Source: Hemibagrus wyckioides
Taxonomy: Eukaryota; Chordata; Actinopteri; Siluriformes; Bagridae
Direction: 5' to 3'
DNA: 64,000 nt
Assembly: GCF_019097595.1 (NCBI RefSeq)
Contig: NC_080722.1
Span: 23,103,130-23,167,129 of the forward strand
The position numbers and the translations under genes were made by a program. A model generated the notes under the pieces. It did not search any database, was not told where the DNA came from, and was given only the letters and a program-made list of their open reading frames with translations. Below, in pieces: positions 1 to 12,300 of the stretch (positions are counted from its first letter, which is position 1; every line of letters begins with the position of its first letter).

Positions 1-731
1 GAGCAGGTGGAGGAAAACCTGGAGAGGTGGAGTTTTGCACTGGAAAGAAGAGGAATGAAAGTCAGTCATAGTAAGACTGAGTACATGTGTGTGAATGAAA
101 GGGAGGGAAGTGGAACAGTAAGATTACAGGGTGAAGAGGTGAAGAAGGTACAGGAGTTTAAGTACTTGGGGTCAACAGTCCAGAGTAATGGAGAGTGTGG
201 GAAAGAGGTAAAGAAGCAAGTGCAGGCAGGTTGGAATGGGTGGAGAAAGGTGTCAGGAGTTCTGTGTGAACAATAACGAGAATCAAGGGGAAATTTTACA
301 AAACAGTGGTGAGACCGGCCATATTGTATGGTTTAGAGACAGTGTCACTGAGGAAGAGACAGGAGTCAGAGATGGAGGTAGCAGAGCTGAAGATGTTGAG
401 GTTCTCTTTGGGAGTGACACGGTTGGACAGGATTAGGAATGAGGACATCAGAGGGACTGCTCATGTTGGACGTTTGGGGGACAAAGTTAGGGAGGACAGA
501 TTAAGATGGTTTGGACATGTCCAGAGGAGGGAGAGTGAGTATATTGGTAGGAGAATGTTGGACATGGAGCTGCCAGGCAGGCGGCAAAGAGGAAGGCCAA
601 AGAGGAGGTATATGGATCTAATAAATGAGGAACCTAGTGGGTGCAAGTGTTGAGGATGCAGAAGACAGGGATAGGTGGAGAGAGATGATTCGCTGTGGCC
701 ACCCCTGAAGGGAAAAGCCGAAAGAAGAAGA
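1..731 (+). pseudogene. RTE-like LINE, 3' end of ORF2 (copy 1, degenerate)
   Basis: This is the C-terminal part of a non-LTR retrotransposon polyprotein, running in from the window edge. Frame 1 (7-276) reads EENLERWSFALERRG and EFKYLGSTVQSNGE, typical of the region after the reverse-transcriptase palm. The reading then shifts to another frame (306-653) with RPAILYGLETVSLRKRQE, LRFSLGVTRLDRIRNE, LRWFGHVQRRESEYIGRR and GRRQRGRPKRRYMD. A short deletion near 628-634, relative to the copy at 49143-49589, causes the early stop. The fragment ends in a 3' tail resembling GAAGGGAAAAGCCGAAAGAAG (708-731). The two frame breaks mean it is dead. The clade name is from recognition of the protein type; a related non-LTR clade is possible. 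Confidence 0.85.
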
Positions 732-769
732 CTGTACCAACATACAGTTTTGCATTTTTTTAAGGTGTC

Positions 770-1413
770 GTAATGAGAGTGGGCATTTGGAGAAAACTGG
801 AGGCTGTGCAATGGAGACCTTGGAGCCAGAGCATACATGAATCCTAGTAAGCAGAAGTCAACATTTACACTCAACACTACCTGCTGTTTTGAGGAAAAAG
901 ACTCCTCCATGCCCCAAAATTCTTTTTACCCTGTCAATAGAAGGCAGGGGGTGTAATGGTGTGGGAAATGCTTTTTTGACCAACTTTGGACCCGTTAATA
1001 CCAGTCAGTCATCGCTCGAATGTCAGACTATTTGAATATTGTTGCTGACAATGTGCATGCAATTTACCCATTTTCTAATGGCTAATTCCAGCATGATACT
1101 GCACCATGTAACCCAGGAAAAGAAATGTCAAATTAGTTTCAGCAATCAGTTCAGTGTTATTCTGTGGCCTTCACAGTCACCAGATCTGAATCCAATAGAG
1201 CACGAATTTGATGTGGAAGAAGGTGGAGACTCGCAGCATGAAAGTGGACCTGAAAAATCCATAGCCATGGCAACATGGACCAGAATCTCAAAAAAAATGT
1301 TTCCAACATCGTTTGGAATCCAAGCCATGAAAAACTGAAATTATTTCAGAGCAGTGGGTGGCCCTACCCAATTATTAGTGTAGTGTTCCTAATAAAGTGC
1401 TCAGTGAGTGTTA
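770..1413 (+). pseudogene. Tc1/mariner transposase remnant (family A)
   Basis: Degenerate C-terminal half of a Tc1-type DDE transposase. Pieces in different frames read IVADNVHAIYPF, then a decayed FQHDTAPC (the second catalytic Asp region, family form FQQDNAPCH), then WPSQSPDLNPIEH (1166-1204), the hallmark containing the third DDE region. After the coding part comes GTTCCTAATAAAGTGCTCAG (1386-1405), the usual 3' end of this fish Tc1 family. Stops and frameshifts are frequent. A second copy of the same family lies at 30490-30770. Confidence 0.8.
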
Positions 1414-1792
1414 CAGATAAGGTTTTTACAAACACAAATCAGGCCTCATTGTTAATGCATCTGAAATATATTAGGAACATTAACTAGCATTATGTGCATA
1501 TGAACAATTAAGTTTTCATTTACTCTTGGAACTGGAAAAAACCTTCAGTGCAATTCTGTCCAATACATACACCCACTTCAAAAAAATGCAGAAATCAGTA
1601 TAGAGTTAATTCAATGTAAAAATATTTAAACCACAATAGCTTTTGTTACACTGCACATAGCAAGAGCAGAAGAGTAAGTGAAATCTGTCTCAGGAATGAG
1701 GACTCTTGACCATAGACTAGAGCTTTTCCCCAGACTACTGGGCTATATGTAAAAACCCTTATAATGATGGATTAAAAGCTAAACAGTGCTCA

Positions 1793-1793
1793 G

Positions 1794-1825
<32 letters not shown>

Positions 1826-1833
1826 TAATAATA
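1793..1833. repeat. (AAT)n microsatellite
   Basis: About 13 AAT units with one AAC interruption. Confidence 0.95.
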
Positions 1834-2123
1834 GCTCTTGGTATCTCTGTGAGAACATGGAGACATTATATATCCAAGAAAGGAAAGAACTAATCCGACA
1901 TTCTTTCAATGATACTGATATCAGACACTTATATATCAGTCAATATCCAATAAATCCAGTATCATGCTCATTCACTCATACATATATTCAATATAAAAAT
2001 TTAATTTCTCAGGCTAATCAACCCTCTACGGACACAATAAAGCTTGAGACACCATTGGCTAGTAAATTTTTTATTTTACTCACCAGACTTTTTACATGAC
2101 ATGCATGAACTACAACTGAACAA

Positions 2124-2164
<41 letters not shown>
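2124..2164. repeat. (AAT)n microsatellite
   Basis: About 13 uninterrupted AAT units, 300 bases after the previous tract. Confidence 0.95.
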
Positions 2165-2168
<4 letters not shown>

Positions 2169-2358
2169 TTAAACAAAACATACTTTATCTGTCTGCATTT
2201 TTCTTTATGCTTGCATGTGGATTTAATCTACCATTTCTTAGCAAATGGCTTTCTCTTGCCACTTGACTTCAGCCACCTCTCCACAGCTGCACCATCAGCA
2301 CAAAATCCAACAAGTTTTGCTTCCATTCATTTTTTTTCTGCAGCATAATTAGTGGCTT

Positions 2359-2440
2359 CATCTGAATGAAACTCTGAATGAAACTCATCTGAATGAAACT
2401 CAGATGAACTCATTCATCTGAATGAAACTCAGAATGAAAT
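2359..2440 (+). repeat. Short imperfect tandem repeat
   Basis: The words CATCTGAATGAAACT and CTGAATGAAACTC recur about five times in 80 bases with variable spacing. Confidence 0.8.
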
Positions 2441-3355
2441 CTGAGAAGAAAGCTCACATCTCTCTGCACTGTCACTCTTTTTCTTTTGAGTTTGGAACCC
2501 TTTTGCTATCGCAGATTCCTCATGGTCTTGGCTTGAGGCCATAACACTATCACGACAAGATGCATGTTGTTTGCTGTTTGAGTGCGCTGTGAGATTTTCA
2601 TGTTTAAAAACTGTGCGACCCTGACACAAAGTCCGTTTTACCGGCTAAGCTAGGTTTTTTTTACTACAGTACTTACACTACCAGTCAAATGTTTGGACAC
2701 ATCTTCTAATCCCATGGTCTTTCCTGATGTTTATTTCTTTCTACATTGTAAAACAATGCTGAAGGCGGCCGAAATACACAATAATGTCCTCTGAACAGTT
2801 GATATTGAGATATGTCTGCTACTGATGCTCTGTAAAGCCTTCATAATGGCTCTAATCTGAGGTGCTGTTAATTGGTGATTTCTGAGGCTGGTAACTGTAA
2901 ATGAACTTCCCCTCTGCAGCAGAGGTAAATTTTGGTCTTGTTTTCCTGGGATGGTCTTCATGTGAGCCAGTTTCATCATGGTGCTTGATGGGTTTTGCAA
3001 ATTCACTTGACAATACTGTTCCAGAACTATTCCAGAACACCTGACCTTCGTGTCTTAAAATAACAACTGTGTTTTTTGTTGTCATTACATATGGATTACT
3101 TAAGTCCATGTCTGTTATTTCATAGTTTTGAAATCTCCAGTATGGTTCTAGAATGTAGAAAATAAATCCCTAAACAAAAAACATTGAATTAAAAGGTGTG
3201 TCCAAACTTTTGACTGGTAGTGTACATATCATAAAATTTTCCTCCTCATAATACAAAAGCCAATCAAAATCTGACAGCCCCCGAGTCTGGAACTTTCGCT
3301 TTTCCAATAAACTTTTTGATACGGAATGTGCAAGCTTTTCTGCCACATTTGACAT
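2429..3355 (-). pseudogene. TTF-type zinc-finger (hAT-transposase-related) fragment, split by a Tc1 element
   Basis: On the minus strand, 3355-3223 reads SLLEKRKFQTRGLSDFDWLL then YYEEENFMIC. That matches the start of a TTF-type zinc finger: basic segment, W-L, then the first Cys after a 'vMfC'-like motif. The reading is interrupted by the Tc1 element at 2676-3222. It resumes at about 2655 with KTDFVSGSHSF, one extra T shifts the frame, and it continues as FKHENLTAHSNSKQHASC (2610-2555), the His-containing half of the same finger. Such fingers occur in hAT transposases and domesticated relatives (ZNF862/KIAA1586 type). Only the finger is recognisable; the catalytic part is not seen. Confidence 0.65.
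2676..3222 (-). mobile_element. Short Tc1-type element with TIRs and TA duplication
   Basis: A 547-bp element bounded by near-identical inverted ends: CACTACCAGTCAAATGTTTG (2676-2695) at one end and TTTTGACTGGTAGTG (3208-3222) at the other. It is flanked by TA on both sides (2674-2675 and 3223-3224), the Tc1/mariner target duplication. Inside, the minus strand retains transposase N-terminal sequence in two frames (MMKLAHMKTIPGKQDQNLPL; SLRNHQLTAPQIRAIMKALQ; SRHISISTVQRTL, the helix-turn-helix region). No DDE half is present, so it is non-autonomous. Confidence 0.85.
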
Positions 3356-4135
3356 GCTTGGCTGGGGTTCGCCGGTTCATTCGCTGTCTAATACCTGCAC
3401 AGAACTGAACACTCTACTCTTCTTTGCACTTGAAAACAAAAAATTATCAAGCGTTTTCTGCTCAGACTGGACTTTTCACTTTTTTGCATCCATTTGCATC
3501 CACAGTAAAGAAAGAACACAATATAATGCATCAATTCTCTTTACACAGCATGTCTCTCTTTTTCTCATGTTGAGTGCACGTGTGAGAGAAAGCGAAAGAG
3601 CGTGCTTAATGCGGACTGAGCAGGCACTACAATTATATCTGTGCTAAATGTATTGTTTGCATCTAACAATCACAGGCGAGTAAAATCTTAAGATTTACTA
3701 TCCATTGGCTAATTAAAGCTATTTTTTAGACGCATAGTGGGAAATTTACTCGCATATGCGAGCGATTTACTTGCATTATAGAGGGTTGCTAATGAAGACA
3801 CACACACACGATTGACAATGTATGATGGCATTCAAAGCAAATCAGACTGAAGAGGAGGAATTACAGAATGTCTTCCCACAAAAACAAATAACTTGATAAA
3901 ACATCTTATGGAGATGTAAACATTATCATTTAAAGACAGTGTGAGAGCACTTGACTTTAGAGCAATATCAGTGAACATGTTCATAACAAAGAGTAGTGGA
4001 GATGTAAACTGCACGCACACACACACAAGTTATTCACAAGCGTAGAGCAATGACACAAGTGCCATTCAGTTCTGTGCACTTCCACGTTTCATGAAAACAC
4101 CATAACATCATAAAAGTCTGCACGAGGAATGCCCA
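3356..4135. other. No gene seen
   Basis: AT-rich sequence with a short (CA)n near 3799. Nothing here resembles a coding exon or a recognised repeat; the open frames are short and have no family motifs. Confidence 0.5.
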
Positions 4136-4143
4136 CTATGCAC

Positions 4144-5277
4144 TAGGGATGCCACAATACTCAATATAATATTGAGTATAATATAATACGCTCGGTACGA
4201 CCTCCCCGGTTCAATACGCGTATGTGAACCGCGGTTTTTTCGGTTTTTCCTTAAAATAATAATAACCATGTGTTTTATTACTCTCTGAACCGCCTGTTTG
4301 TGTTTGCCTGTACTGTATGTCTACGCGCTGAGACAGACACGCCTACCTGTGAGTAAATATCCAATCAGTGAGCGCTAAAGTTAGGGGCGCTTAAACATGC
4401 TTGCGATGCTGGTGTCAGATTTCAATCTAACCCTGGAGAGCGGTGAAGTGAGACAAATACGAGGAAGCAGCGCTGTCTTTCAGATCTGTGGTGTGGGAAC
4501 ATTTTGGATTTGTTGTTGACTATGATGCCGATGAAACAAAAACGGTAAACAAAAAAATGACTGTGTTTAAGCATTGTTCCACACGAGTTACATACTGACA
4601 TGGAAATACTTCCAACATGACCTCACATCTACAGCTTCATCACCCAGAGATATCACTGTGTGGAAGCAGGATGGCAGAGCAGGTAACACAGGCATCCAAA
4701 AAACAACAGTCCCCTATCTGATTCCTTGCAGCATTCAGACACAACTGGTTCCGAGAGACACAAAAAATGATGTGGGCTTTCGGCAACTTATAAAAGTACT
4801 CGAACCGCGTTACACACTACCGACACGTTCTTTTTTCCCGACCTCTACGAAAAAACACGCAAAAAAATCAAAACCGAATCGGCTAAAGCACAAAGTCTTG
4901 CTCTAATAACGGATAGTTCCCTCGTGGTAACAGAGTTCTCACGGTGACTGGTCATTACATAGCGGATTGGGAAAAAAAGAGCGCTGTACCCCAAACCCGT
5001 CCCCTGTAATAAAGTCATACAAGCGCTAATTTTATATCTCACTATTTTCAGTACACTATGAATGTGTACAAGTTGACTTTTGCATTAAAGTAAAATAAAG
5101 AGAATTGCAACTAAAACCATTTTTTTCTTCTTAACATACTTACTGTTCCTGTCACCTAAGCAAAGAATAATGAAAAAAAAAAAACTTTAATTTGCCAAGC
5201 CATCCGAACCAAACCGAAAACCGTGGGTAAACGCGGTACGTATTGAACAGTGGGTTAACTGTATTGTTGCATCCCTA
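4144..5277 (+). mobile_element. hAT-type DNA transposon copy with 8-bp target duplication
   Basis: The ends are inverted: TAGGGATGCCACAATAC at 4144-4160 and GTATTGTTGCATCCCTA at 5261-5277. They are flanked by CTATGCAC (4136-4143) and CTATCCAC (5278-5285), an 8-bp target duplication with one mismatch, diagnostic of hAT. Internally the plus strand reads FRQLIKVLEPRYTLPTRS (4776-4830). In the next frame comes AQSLALITDSSLVVTE (about 4888-4935), matching the hAT core around its first catalytic Asp (family form LTTDxWTS). The coding sequence is frame-broken and far too short (1,134 bp in all), so this is a deletion derivative. Confidence 0.85.
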
Positions 5278-5285
5278 CTATCCAC

Positions 5286-7290
5286 CAACACTGCAGCAAA
5301 CACTAGCTAGACATCTTATCCAGGCATCTTATCCAGATGCTCAACAATATTCAGCCTTTGATAGGGGACTTTAACACAATGACAACGATGAAATTAATGT
5401 TCATTAGAGCTGTACTGATGAGCTCATCCAAAGTGAAACAAAACACACTCTCCAATGCAACTCTACCTGATCCAAGGTACATAATATTACGCATTAGCTA
5501 ATGCACTTCTAACAACTAGCTAACATCTCCAAGTACAAGTACAAGAAGAATTTTTTAGGCATAGTGCAGTACCGAAAAGTCTAATTCATTGCGGTAGTGT
5601 TGTCGTCATGCAATACATTTTATTTGTTGTTATTTGTTTTTTTATTGTTTCTGGTACAGGTCCAGTAAAAACAGGGTATGCCATGATGTAAAATCTTTTT
5701 TATGATGCTTTTAGGATCAATTCTAGACTATAATTTTATGTGCTTTTACCCTTTAACACCTGTAACTGGTCACTGAATGGTAGATTGCAGTAAGAAAGGT
5801 GCCACAAAAAAGGCTTCTAAGCTGTGGTTGGTGGATCTCCATGTAATGCTCTCCTCCGATTCTCATGGCAACAGCAAGCTGAATATGTGCTATCCAGTCA
5901 CCTTTACTAAAGCTGTGCAGTCATCCAGTCATGTTCAGTATTTGGGTTCAGAGTGGAATTTTCTGACTACTCCAGAGCTCCATAATTCATCAGCAAGTGA
6001 GAGCAACTACATGGAAAATAACTTAAGCCACCAGTATCTCCTGACACCTTATTAAAACTCATGACTTAACTGTTATGCAACAGATGTCTCATTTTACAAC
6101 CGTCTGTTTCATGTCTCTTCTAAACAAAAGATCAAGTGTAAAAACAGCAGTGTGTGAGGACAGCAGTGCTGTTGGATTCTAGTTCCAAAAGAAGGGGCTT
6201 TCAGGAAAGTGAATAATAAATTGACAAAGAACAATGTTAACAACTTCACCGAACAGTGACTGACAGCAGCAACAATCTAAACATGAAAGCATGAAAGACA
6301 AATACGACAAACAATGTGGGGAAAGAGCCAGGAGGCACTGCACTGTTTGTGGATGGAAATTATCACATGAAATGAGCTAGCAGGCTCTGCATTTATCAGC
6401 CTGGTCAGCATTCGACAATGCAAGCAGAAAATGGTGTCCCTCAAAGGAATAACAGGAAGGTTATCAATGGTGAAATAAACACATGCAGTAGCCTTAAAAT
6501 ATAAAAGCACAAATACATGAATCGTGTGTGATAAATACATCCAGCTTACTTTAGTATGAGCTGGACTTGTTTCTGCTCAACTGATTTTCTTCTGAGTTCC
6601 ATTAGGTATTTAATGTTAATACCAGAGCCGGTCTAATGTTAATACCAGAGTGTCTGCATGTGAATGAATAGAATTAAAGATCATAAAATTCACATAGTTT
6701 CTTGTTCAATCAACAGCAAAAATCTTTATTACACCAATTCACACCAAGAGTGCCAGTTGTTCCAGAGGTATTTCCTTTTGTTAAGGGTGAAAAATGCTTC
6801 AATTTCAAAAAGGTCTAATGGTTATTACAGATGTTACCTTTAATTTAAAAAAAATCATTCCATCAGTCCATCCACTAGTCCATTTACTATTAAATCCAAG
6901 AGCTCATTGCATGGACTGGATTCTGCCATCGATTAAAATTGTCTGCTTTGTTACTATAACTGTAGATCCCTTCACTTCATATATTATTGCTATCGTAAAA
7001 GGGGTTTGTCTATGGAGCTTGGAAGCTGCAGGCAAGCTAACTTAAGCACAGCCTAAAGAGCTAGAATATTACCTAAATAATTTTATTAAAAGATTGCTTC
7101 ACTGATCATATAGTAAACAGCTGTTCTTTTTTTTGTCTTGGCACAAGTTGTGGATAAATGCATTTCATTCTAATCATTCATCCACTAATTTAATTGACAT
7201 AAAATCTGTTTTCAAATAAAAAAAATACTTTGACATTTGAATTTATAAAATTTGCATTTAGATCTCTGACTTTTGTAAAAAATAACATTT
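5286..7290. other. slc39a11 intron 3 or distal region: no gene recognised
   Basis: An open frame at 5777-6055 (92 codons) has no recognisable domain, acceptor/donor context or homologue and is probably chance. A 17-bp word (TCTAATGTTAATACCAGA-like) is duplicated at about 6613-6650. Nothing else seen. Confidence 0.5.
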
Positions 7291-7296
7291 ATTAAT

Positions 7297-7495
7297 TAGC
7301 AGTTAGCATTCCACGATCTCAGCGCCATGGCCAGTATTCGATTCCCTGGCAAGGAACCAACCCATCCACCACAGGGTTGCACAAGTCAATGCACTCTCAG
7401 TGCGGGTCTCAAGCCCAGTTAAAAATGGGAGGGTTGCATCAGGAAGTGCATCTGACAATAAACCTGTGCTAGTGATACCCTGTGGCAAACCCTAA
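7297..7495 (+). mobile_element. SINE-like repeat with tRNA-like head and RTE-like tail
   Basis: The segment starts with AGTTAGCATTCCACGATCTC and contains a box-B-like GTATTCGATTCC (7333-7344). The body, GGGAGGGTTGCATCAGGAAG (7428-7447), is followed by a decayed 'CTGTGGCAAACCCTAATCCC' stretch (7481-7500). That last part corresponds to the CTGTGGC-ACCCCTGAAGGG sequence at the 3' end of the RTE-like LINE copies (693-715 and 49549-49567). A LINE-mobilised SINE sharing its partner's tail is the simplest reading; the copy is mutated. Confidence 0.6.
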
Positions 7496-7499
7496 TCCC

Positions 7500-8420
7500 T
7501 AATGGCAGCAGCCTATTTATTAACCAGACCAATGTCAAAAAAATTCTGTTTGGCAGTTTCCAATCTTCAAATTTCTCAAAGGATCTCTGGACGGTAATTT
7601 TACCTGGAACCTATGAAAAGGAAACACTGTTCTACAGAGGTCTACATTACACCATTATGGCTGTGCCCCAGAGACACCAACCCAAGAACCTACACTACCT
7701 GACTGAGCTTTTCTCCCAAGAGTGCACTGAGATTGGAGAGCATTCTTTTGGAGAGCATTAAGACTGGCAGTAAGCATAATATTTGCAGCTGCAGCACTGA
7801 TAATGACACGTCACAGATTCAAAGTGTTGTTATCTGTAGAGGAGAAATGAGACACTGAACAGATGTTATTCATTACATAGACATGCTGCAAAGATCTGTT
7901 TTTAGGCAGCAGGTTTTCACCAAAGAGTACTCTGAAGGTGCCACTTAATTGCAGTCAAAAACAATCTTATTATACTCCATCAACATGCATTTCCACTTCA
8001 CACATGGCACACTTCCTGTGTTCAGCCAAAAATGTTAAGGCACAAATATGCTGAACTGAACAATAGGCTTCAAACGGCTATTAATTCTTCACAGCATGTT
8101 AAGCACTCATGTATCCTTAAGCATCTCAAAAATTTGTGCTATAAATTATGATTATTGTAGCCAACTAATTTACTGCACAGTTTTAATTGTGTAATTGCCA
8201 ATTAAACTTGTGTGTGGAAATGATAGCATTTTCCAGTTAATGAGAACACATCTCAGTTATGTTCCTCAGCACTAAAACACTGACTTGTGGCTTGTGAGGG
8301 TGGAATAACTTCTTTTCCTCTGCAGATTCCTTCAAAACCATCAAGAAGTGTATAAAGACTCAGCTCTCTCACTCCTGCATTGCATTTTCAGTATGCTGTT
8401 ACTTGGGGAGGTGATTGAAG
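7500..8420. other. No gene seen
   Basis: AT-rich intronic DNA with no clear repeats or exons. Confidence 0.5.
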
Positions 8421-8424
8421 ACCC

Positions 8425-8990
8425 TTGTTCCCCTCTCTTATTTACAAATCTAGGCCCTTACAAGGTGATGTAGTTCTGGATAACTGTTCTTCTCTCCTCT
8501 TATTGCTAACCCAGCTCAAGCATGCAATTCAATTCAATTTGAACTGTATAGCTCTTTTAAGGATAGGCGATCCCACAGTAGACATTGTTGCAGGTTTTAT
8601 CATGAAGATCCAACCATTTCTCTCACTATTAAGGGAACTGGGAGTGCTTGTTCAGTACCTTGTTATCCTAGCAGCACTACCCCTGCATGCCATCCATACT
8701 GAATGAGCTGCAAGACTTCTTTTCAATCTCCCACATCTCATTGCTGTGTTTTCTGCACTGGCTTCCTGTCAGAGCCAGCATCAGATTTAAAACACTCATC
8801 ATGCAAAAGTTCTAGAGAACCCCGACTACATGAAGGTCTTTGAACCTCCAGTCCACACCATGCTCAAATGCTTCAATGTACAAACAAGACACACATCGAG
8901 ACCGTTCTCTGTGCTTCTCCATCCTGGATCCCAGGTGGTGGAATGAACTTCCTCATGCTGTCTGAGCTCACAGCTTAATCCACCACTTCA
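8425..8990 (+). pseudogene. LINE reverse-transcriptase C-terminal remnant
   Basis: Scattered frames keep the order of motifs after the RT palm in CR1/L2/Rex-group LINEs: GDVVLDN (family LGVVLDN), MKIQPFLSLLRELGVLVQYL then ILAALPLHAI (family IRPFLS...VLVQALVISRLDYCNALLAGLP), LHWLPVRASIRFKTL (about 8755-8800) and DRSLCFSILDPRWWNELP (about 8900-8955; family DRAFSVAAPRLWNxLP). Several stops and frameshifts separate them. The exact clade cannot be set by eye. Confidence 0.75.
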
Positions 8991-9345
8991 TCATTCATTT
9001 ATTTTCTATAAGTGATTTACTCTATCAGCAGACTGCAGTGAATCCTGGACTTAATACAGGAAGACTGAGCATGAGAGGAATTTAATCCAGACATCACAGA
9101 GAACCACACACACTCATGCTCACACACTCAAACTCACACAATCACACATTCACTCACACACACACACACACACACACACTTTCACACACATTCGAACTAG
9201 CACACACTGTCACACACATTTTTGGGAGGTGGGAGGATACAGGAGAATCCAGATGAAACCCATACAGACAGATGGGAAGAACATGTGAAACTCTACACAG
9301 TTAATCTCACGATCAAACTGAGAGCTCTAGCTCTGTGAGGCACCT
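8991..9345 (+). repeat. Dispersed fish repeat with internal (CA)n
   Basis: The order CATTCATTTATTTTCTATAA..., 'cagtgaatcctgga', a run of ACACACTCA (9105-9200), 'gggaggtgggaggata', 'aacatgtgaaactctacaca' and 'gctctgtgaggcacctgc' follows a repeat common in catfish and other teleost genomes. This copy is diverged. The assignment comes from memory of the pattern. Confidence 0.55.
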
Positions 9346-12300
9346 GCCTAAATACTTCAATAAGTACAATAAAAAATATTTTGTTTTCTGTATCACCTTG
9401 GACTGACTACTTTCTAAAAGGGTTTTAGCTTGATGGTGTTCTTACACTGAGTTTTCCTGTGAGTTTGAGCATGAGTTTTCCTCGAAGAGTGTAACATAAC
9501 ACTATGACATTGCATGAGCAGCAGGTTTGAAAAGATGCGGCTGTCTGGCTTCACGTGTCTCAGAGGAAACACGTCAGCCCTCACCCTCCTAGATTGGCTG
9601 TCATCTGAATGAATAGACTACTTTATTACTCCCCAGAAAGAAATTTCAGAAATTTCACAAGAGCAACAGAAAGGACTAAGACTTAACACAGAAAGAAAAG
9701 AAGGAAGGAAATTATTTTTAAAATTCAAAAAACAAAGCAAAAGAAAAAAAACAGTCTGTTTGTTTTGTTTTTCATGAGGTGCTGAAGATTGATTTATGAC
9801 ATGCAGAATCAAAAGATTATGACCAAATCAAATTCTAACTATTCATAGCAACAAAAGCAGAAATATAATGATGTTTAAAATAAAGCAATTCTGCGGTATT
9901 TGGAAGAAAATGTACTATTAAACGAAGACTTTCTCAAACAGCAAATCTAGAGATGATAGTAATTACCAGCATCAGAGAAATCCAAGATCATTTTCAGCAT
10001 GAACAAAGAGATGACATCAGAAGGTCATGCTCAATTTGTACAGATAAAACCCTTTGCAATTTTCTTTTTGCATGTCTGTATTGCTGTCTAAGCCCATGCA
10101 CATTAACCATGATGGAAACTGTTAAGACACCTGAAATTACAGGGATTTATACTAGGAGTAGAGAAATCAGCAGAGAGCTTCTGAATCCACCTACATTCTT
10201 CCTTCTCACATCTTAACTTTGAGTCATGATTTAACACTTTAGAAGTGCACATTGTTAACCATGCTTCAGGGCAGATTTATCTAAAACGCAGCCAAACAAG
10301 TGCAAGAAATTAAATCTTCCTCGCTGTTAACATTTGTCACAGATGTTCATCATATATGATGGCATGTGCCCACAAGCCCATGTAAAACAAGACTGATTTA
10401 AGAGTAAATTCTAAATAATTTAATTTAGAATTAATTCTAAAATCTCTCATAAATCAACACATTTCTATACATCATACATCACATTCACCTGAGTCTACAT
10501 ACTCACACGTAACCAGGTCCTGTGCAGTATGTTCAGCTCTTCACCAGCTACAATCTCTCCCATAGACACACCAGACATTTTTCATTCATAGCTACAGAGA
10601 TAACAATTCCTAACACTACTATGCCTGCTGCATTACATAATTGTTATGGTTAAAATGCTATCCAGAATTAAATATCTTTTATATGTGACCCAAGGGCAGA
10701 CCACCAAGGATCACAAATAAAAAGATGGACAATAAGGTCACAAAAATATGTATTATATGATTATACATGTTTATTTTCATTTGTATTAATGGTCGTAACT
10801 AGTTACCTAAGTCACCATACATTATTGCATGAGGTTAGCTATCACTTTATAGTGGTCAGTTAGGTTTTCTGTCAGTTAGTACAGGGCATCAGCATCATAC
10901 AGCATCTCAGAACTAAGACAGTAATGTAATGCAACCACATGATTACAGATGGATAAACACATCACACCAATTTATAAAAGATTTAAAAGCACACCAAGTG
11001 AACATTCAAAAAGGGTATTGTGCTGAGAAAGTACTGAAGGCATGAGAGCAATCCTTTTAACAATTAAAAAATAATAAAGCCATTTCTCAATAATTGCACT
11101 GGCACTGCTACTATACAAGGCATTTCATGACCTGAACATGGGTCCTGTAATGCACTGATTACTCTGAAACCAAAAAAACAAAAATTTGTTTTAAATTTTG
11201 GAAAACAAAAGTAATGACACAATTAAACTTCTGTTTCTTCATCTACTCAGTGTTGCATATCTGCAACATGAATACAGAGTCCAAATTTATTTCTTCGAAA
11301 CTGACTGCGCCTCAAGTTGTTCACAATCATTCCCTTGTGAGAGACAAGGTGACAAGGCTGCAGAAACTTGCTTCATGGAAAAAAAACTGTGTTCTGAAAC
11401 ATTAGTATCAGATGTCACCTTCTATTAGATAGGTAGGCGGTTGTCATGGCACTTGTTGCTGCATGCTTGTCGTCAAGCACAACCTGCTCCAGTAAGGGGC
11501 ATTCTAGCCACTAGCCACAAATGAAAAGATGAAGACAATCAATGCAAAGTCACAAAGAAACTGTCCAGTAAAAATCTCAAGTATATACAGACACACACAC
11601 ACAAGCACACTCTCACACATGCACATGCACACACATATACACACAGGTGAATACACACTTACATATGCACATGCACACTCTCACACATACACACACTCAC
11701 CCACACACATGCAAGTGCATGCATACACAGTCATTTCTCTTCAGCTGAGACTTGGGTTACAGGTTGTATCTGTTCTCACCATTAATGGAATAAATCTTTT
11801 ATAAATGAGCTCTCTTTGGAGCAGCCATGTGGGCATAAAACAAGCTGACATCAACTCCAGAATGACTGAGAAGAAAAAGAATGTCACAAAGTTGATCATG
11901 TGTTTATCTTTACCAAACTGTTTCCACAAAGCTGGAAACACACAAATGTCTATAAAGATTTCCTTTCACCAGAACTAAGGGGCACAAACATGTTCCAGCA
12001 TAACCAGGCCGCAAAGGGGAAACAGCAAAGAGGGATGAAAGATTATGTGTATCATTAATCAAATACATTTACACTGTGACTGCCTCTCAAATACAATCTA
12101 CTGTGTCTGTGGGGGTTTCTTCAAGATGGCCCATACAGGAGATGGGTGTGGGCCAGACAACACACACAAAGGACATTCAGTTTTTGTGTATTGAGGACCC
12201 TAAAAACAAGGTCCTTACAGTTCTGTATTCTTGTATAAAGATCACAAACAGATCTTTGGGTTAAGATATTTTAAAGACTGACAAGCTAACATCGCTGTTG

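Noticed and set aside
5777..6055. 92-codon open frame as a small gene
   Set aside because: No recognisable motif, promoter or splice context; this length is expected by chance in 64 kb.
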